A stretch of 64,000 nt of DNA, from positions 3,224,501 to 3,288,500 of the forward strand of contig CM056556.1 in NCBI GenBank assembly GCA_029721515.1. Reading direction: 5' to 3'. The notes under the pieces were generated by a model. That model made no database searches and was not told the origin of the DNA. It saw only the letters and a list, made by a program, of their open reading frames with translations. Positions 59,220 through 64,000 of this stretch are shown one piece after another (the stretch's first letter is position 1; each line of letters opens with the position of its first letter). The DNA is from Synanceia verrucosa. Its lineage: Eukaryota > Chordata > Actinopteri > Perciformes > Synanceiidae. Position numbers and translations under genes: made by a program.

Positions 59220-60904
59220 CATATCTGTTAAGTTAGGTTTAGGGAAATCACACTGGCAAATCCCTCAGTGACCATGTACAACATGGAAATTGGTTTGTTG
59301 ACATACATGATAGACATAATAGCATAAATGAAGGACATTTACCACTAAATGTCTAATTTTTTGGCATACTGTCACTGTGTTCCACTTGGCTGCTTTAACA
59401 TGTTCACTTTCATCATGTGTTGCCTTCATAGCAGCCACATTAGCAACAGTTAGCTCTGACCTCCAGTGATTTTAGTTGTCCTTTCTGTTTGGATTCAGCT
59501 ACTTCTGTTGCTTTGCTCATGAAGACATGCACGTGATCTGGGTCGCTATACTGTAAATTAAACTTGACACCCTGCCAGTCTGTCAAGATTCACCTGAACG
59601 CCTTGTCACAAATTGAAGGCTCCTTGATAGCAATCATGAACGACATGTACAACATCACGCAGAGGCAGAGAGACGGAGGCAAAAAAGTCAAGAGGAAAAA
59701 GTAACAGATGCTTGATGGTGAATAAGCAGCAACACATGAATATGCTCTGCTGAATCCATCCATCTGCCTGCTTGCATTGATTTAATCAAGTTCCCACCAA
59801 CAGTCGACTTCTACGTGTGGGTGTGCATGTCGGTGGAGCTCCTCCAGACACTTTGCATGTACGGAGTGGGCGAACACGGATTTCATTAAGTGTAAAAGGC
59901 TGACTTTATAGTGATCAATGGCCTCGCTCATCGGTCACCTGCAGTGGCCCAACTGACCGCAGCATGGAGATGGATGAAGGGACCAGAGTGGAGAATGAAA
60001 GGAGTGGCTGAGATTGAGTGGAAATAGAGAGGAAGGGGGTGCCGGTGCTGATGAAAGTAAGGGTAAATAGAAAGAAAAAGACAGATGAGGAATAATGGAT
60101 GGAATAGACCTCACGAGCCTCTCATACACAGGGGAGTAACACATGAATACTCCATTTACTGTTGTCAGGAAACGGCTTCAAATATCATTTATCTTATATC
60201 TGGTTAAACTGATCAAACACATGCCTGCTGATTAAATGTATCGATGCTGTGCAAAGATGCACACTGCAGCAAAATGTCATTATATTCTCCACAAGGTGCC
60301 TTTCACACCCACTTTTTGCAATTGCCGTTAATTATATGAATTACTTTCATGCTATTTTCTGAACAAGATCACTTTGCATGTATCTGTGCTCATGCGTGGT
60401 GTGACAGCCATTATGTGTGATGTCACTGTTGTGATGGCTACTGTGATGTAGCACAGGATTGAAGCCACTGCTGTAGCTATATAAATTTAAAAAGATTTCC
60501 ATTTTACAGTGCAATGCGTAATGAGTCTCTGAAGTGATTCCCCATCTTCAAGCACATCCCTGCTATGGATATGATGATTTATGATGTAAGGTAGAGTAGT
60601 AGGTATAGTATCATGACCAAGACCATGTGATGAATACACTGCAAAAAGGGGGTGTCTAAAAACAAGATAAATACACTAAAGCTGAGGGAAACGGTCCTCA
60701 AATTAAGTGAAATTATCGGTCCATGCAGCAAGATAAATTCACTTGACAAGATTTCTCAAATTCAGATGATAAATCTAGAGATAAGATGTATTTAGAAGAC
60801 TTAAAATAAGTAGAAAATGCTGTTTTTTATAATAATTATCAGCTTTATTTGTCATATACCCAACATTTGTCCATTTAACCCATCCTACAGTCACCCCCTT
60901 GAGA
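59220..60904. other. Stretch without recognised gene or repeat
   Basis: No domain-bearing frame and no repeat landmark noted. Confidence 0.5.
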
Positions 60905-61808
60905 TGAAAGACCCAAAGTATGTGAAATATACTGACTACAAGCAGAAAATAAGCAGAACATGTTGGTTTCAAGATGAGAGTACTTAAAATTTAACATTTT
61001 AAAGACCCAAAGTATGTGAAATATACTGACTACGAGCAGAAAATAAGCCGAACATGTTGGTTTCAAGATGAGAGTACTTAAAATTTAACATTTTAAAGAC
61101 CCAAAGTATGTGAAATATACTAAATACGAGCAGAAAGTAAGCAGAACATGTTAGTTTTAAGATGAGATTACTCAAAATTTAACATTTTAAAGACCTAAAA
61201 TATGTGAAATATACTAAATATGAGCAGAAAATATGCAGAACATGTTGGTTTTAGGATGAGATTACTCAAAATTTAACATTTTAAAGACCTAAAATATGTG
61301 AAATATACTAAATACGAGCAGAAAGTAAGCAGAACATGTTAGTTTTAAGATGAGATTACTCAAAATTTAACATTTTAAAGACCTAAAATATGTGAAATAT
61401 ACTAAATACGAGCAGAAAGTAAGCAGAACATGTTAGTTTTAAGATGAGATTACTCAAAATTTAACATTTTAAAGACCTAAAATATGTGAAATATACTAAA
61501 TACGAGCAGAAAGTAAGCAGAACATGTTAGTTTTAAGATGAGATTACTCAAAATTTAACATTTTAAAGACCTAAAATATGTGAAATATACTAAATATGAG
61601 CAGAAAATATGCAGAACATGTTGGTTTTAGGATGAGATTACTCAAAATTTAACATTTTAAAGACCTAAAATATGTGAAATATACTAAATACGAGCAGAAA
61701 ATATGCAGAACATGTTGGTTTTAGGATGAGATGACTCAAAATTTAACATTTTAAAGACCTATAATATGTGAAATATACTAAATACGAGCAGAAAATAAGC
61801 AGAAAATG
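60905..61808. repeat. Minisatellite, period 94 bp, about 9.6 units
   Basis: Landmarks tatgtgaaatatac and aaaatttaacattttaaaga recur every 94 bp from about 60905 to 61808. Unit variants fall into classes: two early units with gacccaaagtatg, three adjacent near-identical units with gcagaaagtaagcagaacat, and others with gcagaaaatatgcagaacat. The pattern points to recent local unit amplification. Confidence 0.95.
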
Positions 61809-63243
61809 CTTGCAGATGTTTTTGAATCAGTCTTGAATCAAGCAATGCTGTTAGTGTACAGGTATAGGAATAATCATTTTTTGTTCCAAGTACACACAAG
61901 CCCAATATGATCCAAAACTAAAATGTTACTCTGCTCAAAAACATGCTCTATGATTCTCAGTCTTTTCACTATAAACATCAACAGCTGGCAGAGCCTTGAA
62001 ATTGGCAAGAGACAGGCAATCCATCACAGCGAACATTTCATCGCCTCTCTTTTTTTGTCCAACTTCGTGCTATCATTTCCCGTAAATGCAAATCAATTCA
62101 GCTTTCTGATGGTGTGCAGTATCAGAGCGTGACCCCTGGGTAATTGAATATAGTGTGAAAGGTGTCTGTATGAAGGTTTCTACATGGAAAGTCTCTTTTT
62201 TTGTCTCCACGCTGTGGAGATGAAGAGGACTCTCCGTGGGGAGGATTTCAAATTATGTGAAAAACAGCAGAGGGTAAGCAGGTGGGCATCCGGGGAAAAA
62301 TTGAGAAAACCGTCAACCCCTATCTTAGCACTGCCATCATCACTATCCAGCCTCCTAAAGACACAGCAAGGCCAATTAACCTCCCTCATTACCACTGCTC
62401 TATCCAAAGGATAGAGCGAGATGGGAAACAGGAAGGGGGAGTGGCTGAAGGGTGTGGGATTGGGTGGTGGGGTGTTGATGGGTGGCATCGCTGCAGAGCG
62501 AAGGAATAAATCAGCGGAATGAAAGTAAGAAAACGCAATTTGTCACACCATTGTCGCTTCTGTTTTCTACGCTCTCCTGTTGTAAGAGGAGCATGGATTC
62601 ACAAGGCGAGGCTTGCATGTCGGCCCAGCTGCTGCATCTATTTAAATGAGACTCACAGCTTCATGAAGGGAGACCACGTATCTTTTCAATATGCAGCTCT
62701 GGATGAAGGGAGGTAGACACAGAGAGGGCGGCGGGAGATGAACTGAGGCAGAGAAATAGAGTAAAGCGATTTTTGAAGATAACGCCGCAGATGTATGAGA
62801 AAGACTGAAAGTGTGGAGGAGGTCGACGGCCTTAATGGGTCGCTGGGATACACGCTGCGACTGTAAAGGAAAACTGTGTTGACAGGAAAAGCCATTGACT
62901 CCTTGTTCAGATTGTCTGTGGAGGAGAGGAAAAGTAAGAAGAAAGGATCTCTCTCGCTGCACGGGTTGTTCATTTCATCGATAAAGGGGTCTTTTGAAGA
63001 GACGAGCAGACAAGAAATTCATTAAAAGTGCTTGTCTGTAGTGCGATTGGGAAGTTTCAAAATTTGAGGCAGTATGAATAACACACCTGTGAGCTTTAAA
63101 TGAAATATTAATTAATAACACGACTTCATAAATTATCCTAAAATATTCCAGTACAAATATGAGTAGGAGAAAAGTGATTCTGATCTTCTGTTTGTATATT
63201 GTATAATATCATCTGGAGATGTGAAGGAACTCTGAAAAGGGCA
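61809..63243. other. Stretch without recognised gene
   Basis: A small perfect hairpin (gctctatcc / ggatagagc) lies near 62397-62417. Overlapping frames at 62180-62510 on both strands show no domain. Confidence 0.45.
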
Positions 63244-63726
63244 TTAACTCTTTGAGTGCCAAAGAGATATATGTACGTCTTTTGAAATACAACACTTGAG
63301 TGCCATAAACCTATATATACGTCTTTTGTTTTTTGGCAGCAGGCACAAGAGGGCGCTCTCACACAGCCTGTGAGTAATGTTGGGGCTTCTGGGAGATGTA
63401 GTCAGAGCATAAAGAGACTGTATACACCACGGAGATCAAAACAGGAAGTGGAGATGATCGAAATTAGAGAGCAAAACAAACAGAATCTGGACAAAAAGTA
63501 GTGATTTTGGTGAAAGTGTCCTCTACTCTACCTCTGATAAAACAAGAATGGAACAAGGTAAAAACAAACATTTTTTTCATGATGAAATAGAGAGTCTCTT
63601 CTTTCATTTGAGATATTCACTGTTTTCAGAGACATAGTACAAAATATTCTGTGGGTCAAGAAATATGACTCAAAATGGGTAAAAACGCTTTCGTTTTTAA
63701 AAAAGGGCTGGCACTCAGTGAGTTAA
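63244..63726 (+). mobile_element. Family A MITE, copy 12 (long subfamily), complete
   Basis: TTAA at 63244-63247 and 63723-63726. Doubled left module (ctctttgagtgccaaagaga, then acttgagtgccataaac). Core ttctgggagatgtagtcaga. Right end ggctggcactcagtgagttaa. Confidence 0.93.
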
Positions 63727-63920
63727 AGGTGCCACGTGTTTGTAAGATTGGGTCGAAATTTAAATTTCAATGCTTCAAAAAATAACATTATCAACAGAGG
63801 ATGATGAGGTTACAGTGTTGACATATATTTTGTCGTACTTTTTTTGTTCTTCCAGAGGCAGCAGTCGCTGTAGCGCCAGTCTGCTCTCAACCCAGAGAAC
63901 AAAGAAGAAGTGCTGTGCCT

Positions 63921-64000
63921 CAGTGGCGTGTCCAGACTTTTTTTTGGCAGGGGGGCACTAAGTGAAGCAGGATCAGTCAGTGGTGCCTCCATCAACATAG
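63921..64000 (+). mobile_element. Possible hAT-like MITE end, cut by the window edge
   Basis: cagtggcgtgtccagacttt followed by ggcaggggggcac resembles the start of a common teleost hAT-type element. Only one end is in the window. Confidence 0.35.

Noticed and set aside
60775..61066. Two overlapping reverse-strand frames with the same peptide start (MKPTCSAYFLLVVSIFHILW)
   Set aside because: The shared peptide is the translation of consecutive 94-bp minisatellite units.
60905..61808. Regularly spaced repeats resembling a CRISPR array
   Set aside because: The whole 94-bp unit is repeated, with no unique spacers, and the genome is vertebrate.

Overview
This is vertebrate, almost certainly teleost, nuclear DNA: AT-rich, nearly gene-free, and crowded with fish-type interspersed repeats. 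The only gene I can support is cdh13 (T-cadherin, the GPI-anchored cadherin), read on the + strand. Two coding exons are clear, at 2635-2868 and 5254-5472. Both have consensus splice sites and compatible phase 1 joins. Together they encode most of the fifth extracellular cadherin domain (EC5) and the hydrophobic GPI-attachment signal. After the second exon the frame needs only a few more residues and a stop. A strong acceptor at 54030 supplies exactly two residues and TGA, followed by a polyadenylation hexamer at 54209-54214. If that exon is right, 5473-54029 is one 48.6-kb intron and 54240-64000 is downstream flank. If not, the intron runs off the window. Earlier cdh13 exons lie upstream of base 1.

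The rest is intron or flank shaped by mobile DNA. Family A is a 420-500 bp palindrome-ended MITE with TTAA at both ends and a 14-bp terminal repeat (CTCTTTGAGTGCCA). It is most like a non-autonomous piggyBac-superfamily element, and it occupies twelve loci in both orientations (near 1.8, 8.1, 12.0, 14.3, 21.3, 22.7, 27.4, 34.1, 44.4, 49.8, 58.8 and 63.2 kb). Family B is a second element, full length at 55.3 kb and truncated at 2.2 kb, where it ends about 50 bp before a cdh13 exon. Family C is a hAT-type MITE with 8-bp target duplications (17.1, 26.9, 35.7, 51.7 and 57.5 kb, plus partial or related copies at 13.9 and 16.2 kb). There are also two tRNA-headed SINE copies (19.9 and 37.4 kb), two LINE reverse-transcriptase remnants (30.9 and 48.1 kb) and several retroposon 3' tails. 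Minisatellites have periods of about 94 bp (60.9 kb), 42 bp (41.7 kb), 41 bp (31.3 kb) and about 20 bp (35.3 and 47.4 kb, opposite orientations).

Three observations stand out. (1) A recent local duplication copied half of the 44.4-kb A element plus 212 bp of its unique flank into the middle of the A element at 49.8 kb. (2) The A family carries, in most copies, a sequence close to the ZNF143/THAP11 binding motif. (3) A near-perfect 39-bp hairpin lies at 38974-39066. No RNA genes, CRISPR arrays or further protein-coding genes could be supported. Family names are from recognition by eye and were not checked against a database.
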